Part shown: positions 8,623-17,923 of the stretch, in pieces
Position numbering within the stretch: the stretch's first letter is position 1
Layout of the letters: every line of letters starts with the position of its first letter
Assembly (NCBI RefSeq): GCF_020782875.1
Contig: NZ_JAJGBN010000002.1
Span: 496,001 to 560,000 of the forward strand
DNA from: Allomuricauda sp. M10
Lineage (GTDB): Bacteria; Bacteroidota; Bacteroidia; Flavobacteriales; Flavobacteriaceae
Reading direction: 5' to 3'
DNA: 64,000 nucleotides
Notes under the pieces: generated by a model
Told to the model about the DNA's origin: nothing
What the model saw: only the letters and a program-made list of their open reading frames with translations
The model's database searches: none
Translations under genes and position numbers: made by a program

Positions 8623-10212
8623 ATGTTCAAGTATATTAAAAACGACCTGCCTGCCAGTATAGTGGTCTTCTTTGTGGCCCTGCCCCTCTGTTTGGGAATT
8701 GCCCTTGCCAGTGGGGCACCTTTGTTTTCTGGACTTATTGCAGGAATCATTGGAGGTATCGTCGTAGGAGCCTTAAGTGGCTCACAAATTGGGGTAAGCG
8801 GTCCAGCTGCTGGGTTGGCCGCCATTGTGCTCACTGCCATCGGAACTCTGGGTGGCTATGAAAACTTTTTGGTTGCCGTAGTCATCGGTGGCGTTATCCA
8901 AATGCTTTTCGGGGTTTTACGTGCCGGGATCATAGCCTATTATTTTCCCTCCTCTGTCATCAAAGGAATGCTTACGGGAATTGGTATCATTATCATCTTA
9001 AAACAGATTCCCCATTTTTTTGGTTATGATGCCGACCCAGAAGGGGACTGGGCCTTTTTTCAGGTAGACGGTGAAAACACTTTTAGTGAAATCGCCAATA
9101 CCGTTAATTCCATTAGCCCTGGGGCATCGCTTATTGCCATTGTAGCGCTCGCCATTTTGATTTTATGGAACCAGGTTTTAAGCAAAAAATCAAAAATATT
9201 TGAATTGGTCCAAGGGCCTTTGGTCGCCGTGGTTTTGGGCATTGTGTATTTTGCGTTCACCAAAGGTGATGCCATTTGGGGCATATCGGATGAACACTTG
9301 GTTAAAGTACCCGTACCAGATGGATTCGATTCATTTATCGGATTGTTCAGTTTTCCCAACTTTTCGGCCATAGGGAATACTGAAATTTGGATTACCGCCT
9401 TTACCATGGCTTTGGTGGCCAGTTTGGAAACCTTATTATGTGTTGAGGCCACGGATAAGCTGGATCCCTTAAAACGAGTAACGCCCGCCAACAGGGAACT
9501 TTTGGCCCAAGGTGTTGGGAACAGCATTTCAGGATTGATAGGTGGTTTGCCCATAACCCAGGTAATTGTTCGTAGTTCGGCCAATATTCAATCCGGAGGG
9601 AGAACAAAGCTTTCTGCCATTCTGCATGGTTTTTTGCTTCTTGCCTCTGTATTGATCATTCCAAGGTTACTGAACATGATTCCACTCTCCGTTTTGGCGG
9701 CCATTCTTTTTATTGTTGGATACAAATTAGCAAAACCCAGTTTGTTCAAAACGATGTACAAAGCAGGTTGGAAACAATTTGTTCCCTTTATTGTGACCGT
9801 GGTCGGAATCGTGTTTGCAGACCTTTTGGTAGGTATTACCCTTGGTTTGGGTGTTGGTATCGTTGTTATTTTGATAAAGAGCTATCAAAACTCACATTTT
9901 CTTCATATCCAAGAAAAAGGGAATGATGGACATCGCATAAAAATGACCTTGGCCGAAGAAGTGACCTTTTTTAACAAAGGGGCCATCCTAAAGGAATTGG
10001 ATCAGATTCCCCAAAATTCCTATCTTGAATTGGACGTGGTCAACACCAAGTATTTGGACAATGACATTATTGAAATTTTACATGATTTTGGCAGCAAGGC
10101 CAAAAACCGGAATATTCACATTAAATTAATCTCAGAAAGAGGAATTGTGGAAAATCCAGACGATTATATCGAATTTTTTAAGAAACCAAAAAATCAGCTT
10201 AATAAAAAATGA
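8623..10212 (+). CDS. SulP-family anion transporter, probably bicarbonate
   Basis: A 529-residue inner-membrane protein with 10-12 hydrophobic segments over residues 8-425. Typical SulP elements include the early PASIVVFFVALPLCLGIALA segment (cut at 20) and GVSGPAAGLAA near residues 58-68. A C-terminal STAS-like domain follows (about 445-525). It overlaps the start of a beta-carbonic anhydrase gene by ATGA. SulP proteins can carry sulfate, bicarbonate or other anions. The coupled carbonic anhydrase argues for bicarbonate, but that is an inference from the pair. Confidence 0.88.
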   Translation: MFKYIKNDLPASIVVFFVALPLCLGIALASGAPLFSGLIAGIIGGIVVGALSGSQIGVSGPAAGLAAIVLTAIGTLGGYENFLVAVVIGGVIQMLFGVLRAGIIAYYFPSSVIKGMLTGIGIIIILKQIPHFFGYDADPEGDWAFFQVDGENTFSEIANTVNSISPGASLIAIVALAILILWNQVLSKKSKIFELVQGPLVAVVLGIVYFAFTKGDAIWGISDEHLVKVPVPDGFDSFIGLFSFPNFSAIGNTEIWITAFTMALVASLETLLCVEATDKLDPLKRVTPANRELLAQGVGNSISGLIGGLPITQVIVRSSANIQSGGRTKLSAILHGFLLLASVLIIPRLLNMIPLSVLAAILFIVGYKLAKPSLFKTMYKAGWKQFVPFIVTVVGIVFADLLVGITLGLGVGIVVILIKSYQNSHFLHIQEKGNDGHRIKMTLAEEVTFFNKGAILKELDQIPQNSYLELDVVNTKYLDNDIIEILHDFGSKAKNRNIHIKLISERGIVENPDDYIEFFKKPKNQLNKK

Positions 10213-10835
10213 AAGCACATACCAAAGAAACGCAGTCTACCATGTCGCCAGCAAAGGCCCTTCAATTTTTGAAGGAAGGGAACGCGCGTTTTCAGAACAA
10301 CCTCAAAGCCAACCGAAACCTTTTACAACAGGTGAACGAAACCAAGGATGGGCAATTTCCATTTGCCACCATCCTTAGTTGTATAGATTCAAGGGTGTCT
10401 GCCGAATTGGTTTTTGACCAAGGCTTGGGAGATATTTTTAGTATCAGGATCGCTGGAAATTTTGTGAATCAGGATATATTGGGAAGTATGGAATTTGCCT
10501 GTAAATTGGCGGGTACCAAATTGGTGGTCGTACTAGGGCATACCAGTTGCGGTGCGATAAAAGGTGCCTGTGACCATGCAAGAATGGGCAATCTCACCTC
10601 TCTGATCAATAAGATTGAACCAGCAGTCTTTGCCACCAAAGAACCCAAAGACGAGGATTTGCGCAATTCTAAAAATCTGGAATTCGTGGATTCCGTTGCC
10701 GTAAAGAACGTGGAGATGGCTCTTGAAAACATACGCAACCAAAGCGTCATCCTTAAAGAAATGGAAGAAAAAAAGGAAATCGCCATTGTAGGGGCCATGT
10801 ATGACCTCTCGGATGGCAAAGTGACCTTTTTATAA
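10209..10835 (+). CDS. Beta-class carbonic anhydrase
   Basis: A 208-residue enzyme interconverting CO2 and bicarbonate. The zinc site is complete: Cys in CIDSR (about residue 58), then His and Cys in GHTSCG (about 114-117). The Asp-Arg dyad of CIDSR is present. No signal peptide is seen, so it is probably cytoplasmic. Its ATG overlaps the SulP stop codon, so the two are co-translated. Together they would hydrate CO2 or process imported bicarbonate for carboxylation reactions and pH control. A strong terminator follows. Confidence 0.93.
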   Translation: MKAHTKETQSTMSPAKALQFLKEGNARFQNNLKANRNLLQQVNETKDGQFPFATILSCIDSRVSAELVFDQGLGDIFSIRIAGNFVNQDILGSMEFACKLAGTKLVVVLGHTSCGAIKGACDHARMGNLTSLINKIEPAVFATKEPKDEDLRNSKNLEFVDSVAVKNVEMALENIRNQSVILKEMEEKKEIAIVGAMYDLSDGKVTFL

Positions 10836-10850
10836 TCTTTTAAATATTGG

Positions 10851-10887
10851 AAAGACCGATGGAGAAGTTCATCGGTCTTTTTATTTT
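10851..10887 (+). terminator. Rho-independent terminator after carbonic anhydrase
   Basis: An 11-bp perfect stem (AAAGACCGATG with CATCGGTCTTT) and an 8-base loop, followed by TTATTTT. It lies 16 bases after the carbonic anhydrase stop and closes the SulP-carbonic anhydrase unit. Confidence 0.9.
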
Positions 10888-10916
10888 AACACCTGATATC
10901 TTTTAAAAGGTACTTC

Positions 10917-11618
10917 ATGTTTTTGTCAAAAATTCCAAATGACTCCGGTCCCGTTTACCTTGAAACCATCCCAGGTCGTTTTCCCGTTGAACCTTACAAT
11001 ACTTTGAGTAATCTGGTATTCTTGGCCTTGATCATTTACTGGGGAATCAAAGTTTACAAAAACCCAAAACAGCATGCATTTCTTGCATGGATGATCCCCA
11101 TCATCGGTATAAGTTATATCGGAGGAACGGTATACCATGCCACACGTAGCCATGAATTTTGGTTACGTATGGATTGGATGCCCATTCTATTTCTATGTTT
11201 GGCACTAGTGGTATACTTTATTTTTAAGCTGGTCAAAACTTGGTGGAAACGAGTTTTGTTGATTTTCCTTTTTTTTGGCATTTCTTATATGATGCGGATT
11301 CTACCGATGCCTGCCGGACTCCGAATTTCACTTGGCTACGTGATCAGTGCCGTTACCATTTTATTGCCGATTGTGTGGTACCTGTTCCAAACCCATGGAA
11401 AAAATGGGTATTTGGTGTTGTTGGCATTCGGGATTTTTGCCCTTGCCCTCACCTTTCGGATCTTGGATAAATCGCAGACCATGTTCCCGATGGGCACCCA
11501 TTGGTTGTGGCATTTTTTCGGTGGAATCGCGGTACATTTCCTTATGGCCTATATATTCAAGGACAATTTGCTAAATTTGTCGGCCAATAGTGCCGTTGAA
11601 CATGATCCAGACCATTAA
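10917..11618 (+). CDS. Ceramidase-like membrane hydrolase (CREST superfamily)
   Basis: A 233-residue integral membrane protein with about seven hydrophobic segments. The spaced motifs match alkaline ceramidase/CREST-type hydrolases: PYNTLSNLVF near residues 27-36, GTVYHATRSHEFWLRMDW near 63-80, and HWLWHFFGGIAVH near 194-206. These supply the Ser, Asp and three His residues expected of a zinc-dependent membrane amidase. Substrate is unknown. Ceramide-like or N-acyl amino lipids are candidates, since many Bacteroidota make sphingolipids. The end overlaps pheS by 17 bases. Confidence 0.72.
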   Translation: MFLSKIPNDSGPVYLETIPGRFPVEPYNTLSNLVFLALIIYWGIKVYKNPKQHAFLAWMIPIIGISYIGGTVYHATRSHEFWLRMDWMPILFLCLALVVYFIFKLVKTWWKRVLLIFLFFGISYMMRILPMPAGLRISLGYVISAVTILLPIVWYLFQTHGKNGYLVLLAFGIFALALTFRILDKSQTMFPMGTHWLWHFFGGIAVHFLMAYIFKDNLLNLSANSAVEHDPDH

Positions 11619-12618
11619 GGAACACCTTGTAGAAGTAGAAAAGTTCGCTTCAACCTCTAAAGAAGAAATTGAAGCTTTCCGAATCAAGTATTTGGGGAAA
11701 AAAGGACTTTTGAACACCTTTTTTGCCGAGTTCAAGAATGTACCCAATGACCAGAAGAAAGAATTTGGCCAGGTCATCAATGAGCTGAAGAATGCCGCCA
11801 CAGAAAAGGTCAATTCCTTAAAAGAGGCCTTGGAGAGCCAAACCGAAGTGGGCAAATACGGCGATCTTACCCGTCCGGGTGAACCTATGGAAATTGGGGC
11901 CAGACACCCCATCTCCATCGTCAAGAACCGCATCATCGATATTTTTTCAAGGATAGGCTTCAATGTTTCCGAAGGACCGGAGATCGAGGACGACTGGCAT
12001 AACTTTACGGCCTTGAACCTACCGGAATACCACCCGGCAAGGGACATGCAGGATACCTTTTTCATTCAGACAAATCCTGATATCCTATTGCGTACCCACA
12101 CCTCATCGGTACAGGTACGTTATATGGAAAGCCACAAACCGCCTATCCGTACCATTTCTCCAGGAAGGGTATACAGAAACGAGGCTATTTCGGCACGATC
12201 TCATTGTTTCTTCCACCAGGTGGAAGGATTGTACGTGGACAAGAACGTTTCCTTTGCCGATTTGAAACAGACCTTACAATACTTCACTTCAGAAATGTTT
12301 GGAAAATCGAAGATCAGGTTGCGCCCCTCTTATTTCCCGTTTACGGAACCCAGTGCCGAAGTTGACGTGTATTGGGGACTTGAGACAGAAACCGATTACC
12401 GTATGACTAAGGGTACCGGTTGGCTGGAAATTATGGGTTGTGGAATGGTCGACCCCAACGTACTTAGAAATTGTGGTATCGACCCTGAAGTGTACTCGGG
12501 CTTTGCCTTCGGAATGGGTATAGACCGAATTGCCCTGCTTCTTCATCAAATTTCGGATATACGTTTGCTCAGCGAAAATGATGTCCGCTTTTTGGAACAG
12601 TTCAAGAGCGCCTTGTAG
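11602..12618 (+). CDS. pheS: Phenylalanine-tRNA ligase alpha subunit
   Basis: A 338-residue class II aminoacyl-tRNA synthetase alpha chain. An N-terminal coiled coil (about residues 1-85) precedes the catalytic core, which carries motif 2-type residues (RVYRNEAISARSH, about 190-202) and motif 3 (GMGIDRIALLLHQ, about 301-313). I prefer the ATG at 11602 over a GTG at 11590 because family members begin M-I-x-x-I-K. It overlaps the upstream membrane-protein gene by 17 bases. pheT is not adjacent, as is usual in this family of bacteria. Confidence 0.96.
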   Translation: MIQTIKEHLVEVEKFASTSKEEIEAFRIKYLGKKGLLNTFFAEFKNVPNDQKKEFGQVINELKNAATEKVNSLKEALESQTEVGKYGDLTRPGEPMEIGARHPISIVKNRIIDIFSRIGFNVSEGPEIEDDWHNFTALNLPEYHPARDMQDTFFIQTNPDILLRTHTSSVQVRYMESHKPPIRTISPGRVYRNEAISARSHCFFHQVEGLYVDKNVSFADLKQTLQYFTSEMFGKSKIRLRPSYFPFTEPSAEVDVYWGLETETDYRMTKGTGWLEIMGCGMVDPNVLRNCGIDPEVYSGFAFGMGIDRIALLLHQISDIRLLSENDVRFLEQFKSAL

Positions 12619-12627
12619 ACCAACTTT

Positions 12628-13026
12628 ATGAAAAAGGATATTGAGATTCCCATTGCCAAGGACATTCAAATTGCAGTAATTCGGGAGTGGAACAATGAAT
12701 TTCTATCCAAAGATTGGAACGCCTACCTAATCAATAACAGTAATGACTCCATTGAAATGGTCATTGTGGTTTCCAAAGGTTTTGATGGGGATGTAAAAAC
12801 CTCCACCATGAGGCACGGCATTGGCACAATGGAACCAAAGTCTTATCGAAAAGTCGAATTGCTTCAAGAAGATGTTTTGGCATTGAACAATGAGTTCTTC
12901 GTTACCTTTTTCTTAGAAAACAAATTGTTCGAAAAAAGATTTCTATTTCAAAAGCATACCATAACTGAGGAAAGTCTTACCCACATCCCAATTCTAAATC
13001 AACAAGGGATTCTTTCCGAAAACTGA
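12628..13026 (+). CDS. Conserved small protein downstream of pheS
   Basis: A 132-residue soluble protein, nine bases after pheS on the same strand. It has no signal peptide, membrane segment or catalytic motif that I recognise. The sequence is mixed beta/alpha in character (IAVIREWNNEFLSKDWNAYL near 18-37). I believe genes of this size often follow pheS in Flavobacteriaceae, which suggests a conserved but unnamed role. The link to aminoacylation is by position only. Confidence 0.6.
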   Translation: MKKDIEIPIAKDIQIAVIREWNNEFLSKDWNAYLINNSNDSIEMVIVVSKGFDGDVKTSTMRHGIGTMEPKSYRKVELLQEDVLALNNEFFVTFFLENKLFEKRFLFQKHTITEESLTHIPILNQQGILSEN

Positions 13027-13073
13027 TTTCATCCGACAATAATTTATTTAACACAAATTTAAGTTCGTTTGGT

Positions 13074-13103
13074 TTTGTTTGTTCCGAACCAACATTAATT
13101 TTG
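13074..13103 (+). promoter_or_regulatory. Bacteroidota-type promoter for the efflux operon
   Basis: TTTG at 13074-13077 and TAATTTTG at 13096-13103 (fits TAnnTTTG) with an 18-base spacer, 20 bases before the regulator's ATG. The area also holds GTTCG (13063-13067) and CGAAC (13085-13089), a loose dyad that could be an operator for the regulator it precedes. The promoter is supported by consensus; the operator is a guess. Confidence 0.55.
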
Positions 13104-13122
13104 CTCCTTCAAAAATCCAGTT

Positions 13123-13608
13123 ATGGAAAAAACGAAGGAAGAAATCATTGAAACCCTTGGCCTTCATTTAGAGGCAGAACAAAACTTGCCTCCCCTAGCG
13201 GCCCGGATCTATGCCATTTTGGTCTTGACAAATGAGGATGGGCTTACGTTTGAAGACTGCTTGGAAAGACGTGGGGCCAGTAAAAGTTCCACTTCCACAT
13301 CCCTGAACCTGCTGCTCAAGATGGATATCATCACCTATTTTACCAAACCTGGGGACCGAAGACGATATTTCACCTTGGCCAAAAAGAAGACCTTTTTCCT
13401 CACCAAACTTCAGGAATACCTAAAACGCCTGGAGTCCGAAAAATCCGTCATCACCTTGGTCATGGACTATCATAAGAAAAATTCGCCCAAGAAATTTGAG
13501 GAAGGCAAGGAAAGAACTGGCATCTATCTGGACTATATGACCGGAAGCGAGAAACTCCTTCAGGAGGCTATCTTAAAATATGAAGCCATAGCGCAACAAG
13601 AAAATTGA
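13123..13608 (+). CDS. MarR/GbsR-type transcriptional regulator
   Basis: A 161-residue winged-helix protein. The helix-turn-helix lies near residues 38-62 (LTFEDCLERRGASKSSTSTS), followed by a wing with GDRRRYF near 77-83 and a long C-terminal helical region. It is the first gene of an efflux operon and lies 49 bases before the adaptor gene, so it most likely controls this operon, perhaps with itself. The inducing ligand cannot be told from sequence. Confidence 0.82.
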   Translation: MEKTKEEIIETLGLHLEAEQNLPPLAARIYAILVLTNEDGLTFEDCLERRGASKSSTSTSLNLLLKMDIITYFTKPGDRRRYFTLAKKKTFFLTKLQEYLKRLESEKSVITLVMDYHKKNSPKKFEEGKERTGIYLDYMTGSEKLLQEAILKYEAIAQQEN

Positions 13609-13657
13609 TCACCCAACAATAAAACCCAACAACAACCCTAACAACGTTAGACCATAC

Positions 13658-14728
13658 ATGAAAACAATCAAGTCAATTGTAGTATTAGCAGCCATCACAG
13701 TGCTCATGTCCTGTGGTAACAAGACCCAACAGCAAGCCGCTGCCCCAGCTCCCTCGTTAAAAGTGACGCAGCTGAAAAAAGAAGACTTTACCATATTCAA
13801 TACCTACTCCACATCCATCCAAGGACAACAAAATGTAGAGATTTGGCCTAAAGTTTCTGGATTTGTACAAAACATTTATGTGGAAGAAGGACAACAAGTT
13901 AAGAAAGGGCAATTGTTGTTCAAACTGGAAACACAGACTCTTTCCCAAGATGCCAAGGCCGCCCAAGCTTCTGTTAATGTGGCCCAGGTTGAAATGGACA
14001 AATTGGTTCCATTGGTTGAAAAGGGCATCATCAGCCAAGTTCAATTGGAAACGGCAAAAGCCCAACTGGAACAGGCAAAAAGCAACTACAATAGCATTGC
14101 TGCCAATATCGGTTATTCCAATATTGTGAGCCCTGTAAGCGGCTATATTGGGGAGCTTCCATACAAAGTAGGTGCCTTGGTGAGCAGCTCCATGGGGCAA
14201 CCCTTGACCGTGGTATCCGATATCAGCAGTGTGCGCGCATATTTTTCCATGAACGAGCGGGAGTTGCTCCAAATGAAAAAACAAATGGCCTCAACCGGAA
14301 CCGGAATCTCAAAGGACGCTTCTACTGAAGTGGAACTGGTCATGATCAATGGTGAAACCTACCCACAAAAAGGTAAAATTGCTATGGTAAACAACCTCAT
14401 CAATTCCACTACTGGAAGTGTGACCTTGAGGGCCGATTTTGACAATCCCGATCTATTGTTGAGTTCCGGCAGTACCGGTACCATCAAGATTCCATCGCAG
14501 TTTAAGGGCGTGTGGGTGATTCCCCAATTCGCCACCGTGGACCGCCAAGGAACCAAAATGGTGTATGTGTTGAACGGGGACAATACGGTAACAAGCAAAC
14601 CGCTTTCCATAGTGGCCCAAACCGATTCCCAATTCATCGTATCTGAAGGATTTGAGGATGGAACCACTCTTGTAACCGAAGGAGTCTCCAAATTGAAGGA
14701 CGGACAGACCATCAGCCCAGTTAACTAA
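13658..14728 (+). CDS. RND efflux periplasmic adaptor, lipoprotein
   Basis: A 356-residue membrane fusion protein. The leader ends in the lipobox LMSC (Cys at about residue 20), so the mature protein is probably a lipoprotein anchored facing the periplasm. A lipoyl/barrel-sandwich hybrid region (about 55-90 and 150-175) flanks a helical hairpin (about 95-145), and beta-barrel and membrane-proximal domains follow. It links the inner-membrane pump to the outer-membrane channel encoded next. Confidence 0.93.
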   Translation: MKTIKSIVVLAAITVLMSCGNKTQQQAAAPAPSLKVTQLKKEDFTIFNTYSTSIQGQQNVEIWPKVSGFVQNIYVEEGQQVKKGQLLFKLETQTLSQDAKAAQASVNVAQVEMDKLVPLVEKGIISQVQLETAKAQLEQAKSNYNSIAANIGYSNIVSPVSGYIGELPYKVGALVSSSMGQPLTVVSDISSVRAYFSMNERELLQMKKQMASTGTGISKDASTEVELVMINGETYPQKGKIAMVNNLINSTTGSVTLRADFDNPDLLLSSGSTGTIKIPSQFKGVWVIPQFATVDRQGTKMVYVLNGDNTVTSKPLSIVAQTDSQFIVSEGFEDGTTLVTEGVSKLKDGQTISPVN

Positions 14729-14761
14729 CTATTCCAACAATCTCAATAGAACAATTGTAAT

Positions 14762-17700
14762 ATGTTCCAAAAATTTATAGACCGTCCCGTACTGTCCACA
14801 GTAATATCCGTGATTATTTTGATCTTGGGTATTTTGGGGCTCAGTGTTCTCCCCGTAGAACAATATCCGGAAATTGCTCCCCCCACCGTTCAGGTAACCG
14901 CCAACTATACCGGTGCCAATGCGGAAACCGTATTAAAAAGTGTGGTAGTTCCTTTGGAAGAACAGATCAATGGTGTGGAGGGAATGACGTACATGACCTC
15001 ATCGGCCAGTAACGATGGAGCCGCCAATATCAGTGTGTTTTTTGCATTGGGTGTAGATCCCGACATTGCTGCCGTGAACGTTCAAAACCGTGTGGCTAGG
15101 GCCAATAGCTTGTTGCCACAGGAGGTGATCAACACAGGGGTAACCACCCAAAAGGCACAGAACAGTGCCTTGTTGTTCTTCTCCATTTTCTCCAAGAACG
15201 AGGATTATGACGCCACTTTTGTGGAAAACTATGCAAAGATCAACTTGGTACCCAAACTACAAAGGATCAAAGGTGTAGGTAATGTGAACGTGTTTGGTGC
15301 CAAGGATTACTCCATGCGTATTTGGATTTCCCCTGATAAAATGGCCGCCTATAATTTGGTTCCTTCGGATATCCAAGCGGCTTTGAGCGAGCAGAACCGT
15401 GAAGCCGCAACAGGTAAAATCGGGGAAAATGCCGATGGTATCTTCGAATATGTGATGAAATACAAAGGGCGTCTTTCCGAAGTGGAAGAATATGAGAACA
15501 TCATTCTAAAAACAACGGATGATGGTGGTTTTCTTCGCTTGAAAGATGTGGCCGATATTGAACTGGGTGCCTTCAGCTATGTCAGGAAAAATACTGGTAT
15601 GGGTAATCCCGGGGTTGCCGTGGGTGTATATCAGACCGCAGGTTCCAATTCCAAAGAGATCATCGATCAAATTGAAACCATTTTAACAGAGGCCAAAGGG
15701 GATTTCCCTAAAGGATTTGATTATGTCATCCCATTCAATTCCAAGGATTTCTTGGATGCATCCATTGACCATGTGGTGCAGACCTTGATCGAAGCCTTCA
15801 TTTTAGTGTTCATCGTGGTATTCCTGTTCCTTCAAGATTTCAGGTCTACCCTTATTCCGGCCATTGCGGTACCCGTTGCCATCATCGGAACCTTTTTCTT
15901 CCTTCAAATATTTGGGTACTCCATCAACATGTTGACACTTTTCGCCATGATCCTGGCCATTGGTATTGTGGTGGATGACGCCATTGTGGTGGTCGAGGCG
16001 GTTCATGCCAAGTTGGAAGAAGGAGGAAAATCGGCCAAAAGTGCCACCAAAAAAGCTATGGGTGAAATATCCGGTGCCATTATCTCCATTACCTTGGTGA
16101 TGTCGGCAGTATTTATTCCTGTATCCTTTATACAAGGTTCATCAGGGGTATTCTACCAACAATTCGGTATCACTTTGGCAGTGGCCATCTTGATTTCAGC
16201 CGTAAACGCCTTAACGTTGAGTCCAGCTTTGGCTGCCCTCTTCCTAAAACCACACGATCCGGAAAAAGGACATAAATCCAATTTTACGACCCGATTCTTC
16301 AAGGCCTTCAATATTGGATTTACGGCTATCACCAATAAATATACCAACGCCGTGGGGCGTTTGGTGAAACGAAAATGGATTACCGCTGTTTTGTTATTGG
16401 CCTTTACCGGGCTAGCCATTTATCTTTTCAAAACAACCCCATCAGGATTTGTGCCTGACGAGGACAGGGGAATGATCTTTGCCAACGTGAGCATGCCTCC
16501 GGGAACCACTATTGAAAAGACCGAGGAGACCATCATGAAACTGGATTCCATTTATGAGTCCATGGATGTAATCGATGCGCGGATGAGTGTGGCCGGATTC
16601 AGTTTGCTGAACAGGGTAAGTGCAGGCTCTTACGCTTTCTCCATCATGAAATTGAAGGATTGGAGCGAACGGAAGGAAGATTCACTTTCCGTGAACGCCA
16701 CCATGCAGAAGTTGAATGCCATTTCTGCAAACTTTAAAGATGCCCAAATCATCTACTTTACCCCGCCCAGTATCCAAGGTTTTGGAACCAACTCTGGTTT
16801 TGAAGTGCAATTGCAGAGCAAGGGTGGTGAAGATTGGTTGGCCATCAACGATGTGAAAAATCAGTTTTTAGGTGCCCTGAATGCACGCCCAGAAATCCAG
16901 TACGCCATTTCTCAATTTGATCCAGGGTTCCCTCAATACAACCTTGACATCGATATAGAAAAAGTGAAAATGGCCGGGTTCTCGGCAACCGATATTTTCA
17001 ACGCACTCCAAGGATATTACGGTGGAATCTATGCCACCGACTTTAATAAGTTTGGGAAGCAATACCGTGTTATGATCCAGGCAAAGCCTGAAGATCGTGC
17101 CAATGAGAATTCCCTCAACCATATTTTTGTAAGGAACGCCAATAGTGAATCGGTAGCGGTAAGCCAGTTTGTGACCCTTGAAAAAATCTATGGCCCAGAG
17201 GTGGTAGAACGATTTAACCTGTTGAGTTCTGTAAGAATTTCAGGGGTTCCGAATGCGGGATACAGTACCGGTGATGCTATCAACGCCATTGAGGAAGTGG
17301 CCGCCCAAGTACTGCCTACCTCCTACACTTATGACTATTCCGGACTTACCCGTGAAGAAAGCAATGCAGGATCCCAGACCATTCTCATCTTTATTTTGAG
17401 TTTGGTGTTCGTGTACTTCTTGTTGAGTGCCCAATATGAAAGTTATATTTTGCCACTTGCTATTCTGCTTTCGCTTCCCGTAGGAATTGCCGGTGCCATC
17501 CTTTTCATCAACTTGGGTGGTTTGCAGAACAACATCTATTTCCAGATTGCGATCATCATGTTGATTGGTCTGTTGGCCAAGAACGCCATCTTGATCGTGG
17601 AGTTCGCCCTTCAAAGACGGCGGGCTGGACTATCCCTTTTTGATGCCGCAGCTGATGGCGCAAGGGCTAGGTTAAGACCTATTTTGATGACTTCCTTTGC

Positions 17701-17905
17701 CTTCATCTTCGGTCTGTTGCCCTTGGCACTTTCATCAGGAATCGGGGCCATAGGGAACCAATCCATCGGTTTGAGTGCTGTAGGAGGAATGCTAGTGGGA
17801 ACCATTTTGGGAGTATTTGTCGTTCCTGTCCTTTTTGTGGTATTCCAAGCCCTTCAGGAGCGTATTTCTGGAAAACCGGAACCAACCGAAGAAACCATTG
17901 CTTAA
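14762..17905 (+). CDS. RND multidrug efflux permease, HAE1/AcrB type
   Basis: A 1047-residue inner-membrane proton antiporter, the usual length for HAE1 pumps. The first span begins near residue 10. Two large periplasmic loops (about 40-335 and 560-865) and twelve spans are visible. The proton-relay aspartates are present in IGIVVDDAIVVVE (about residues 400-412), and the second half has the matching KNAILIVEF. It works with the adaptor before it and the outer-membrane factor after it. Substrates are probably hydrophobic drugs, detergents or solvents. Confidence 0.95.
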   Translation: MFQKFIDRPVLSTVISVIILILGILGLSVLPVEQYPEIAPPTVQVTANYTGANAETVLKSVVVPLEEQINGVEGMTYMTSSASNDGAANISVFFALGVDPDIAAVNVQNRVARANSLLPQEVINTGVTTQKAQNSALLFFSIFSKNEDYDATFVENYAKINLVPKLQRIKGVGNVNVFGAKDYSMRIWISPDKMAAYNLVPSDIQAALSEQNREAATGKIGENADGIFEYVMKYKGRLSEVEEYENIILKTTDDGGFLRLKDVADIELGAFSYVRKNTGMGNPGVAVGVYQTAGSNSKEIIDQIETILTEAKGDFPKGFDYVIPFNSKDFLDASIDHVVQTLIEAFILVFIVVFLFLQDFRSTLIPAIAVPVAIIGTFFFLQIFGYSINMLTLFAMILAIGIVVDDAIVVVEAVHAKLEEGGKSAKSATKKAMGEISGAIISITLVMSAVFIPVSFIQGSSGVFYQQFGITLAVAILISAVNALTLSPALAALFLKPHDPEKGHKSNFTTRFFKAFNIGFTAITNKYTNAVGRLVKRKWITAVLLLAFTGLAIYLFKTTPSGFVPDEDRGMIFANVSMPPGTTIEKTEETIMKLDSIYESMDVIDARMSVAGFSLLNRVSAGSYAFSIMKLKDWSERKEDSLSVNATMQKLNAISANFKDAQIIYFTPPSIQGFGTNSGFEVQLQSKGGEDWLAINDVKNQFLGALNARPEIQYAISQFDPGFPQYNLDIDIEKVKMAGFSATDIFNALQGYYGGIYATDFNKFGKQYRVMIQAKPEDRANENSLNHIFVRNANSESVAVSQFVTLEKIYGPEVVERFNLLSSVRISGVPNAGYSTGDAINAIEEVAAQVLPTSYTYDYSGLTREESNAGSQTILIFILSLVFVYFLLSAQYESYILPLAILLSLPVGIAGAILFINLGGLQNNIYFQIAIIMLIGLLAKNAILIVEFALQRRRAGLSLFDAAADGARARLRPILMTSFAFIFGLLPLALSSGIGAIGNQSIGLSAVGGMLVGTILGVFVVPVLFVVFQALQERISGKPEPTEETIA

Positions 17906-17923
17906 CAACAACGCCAAAGAATC

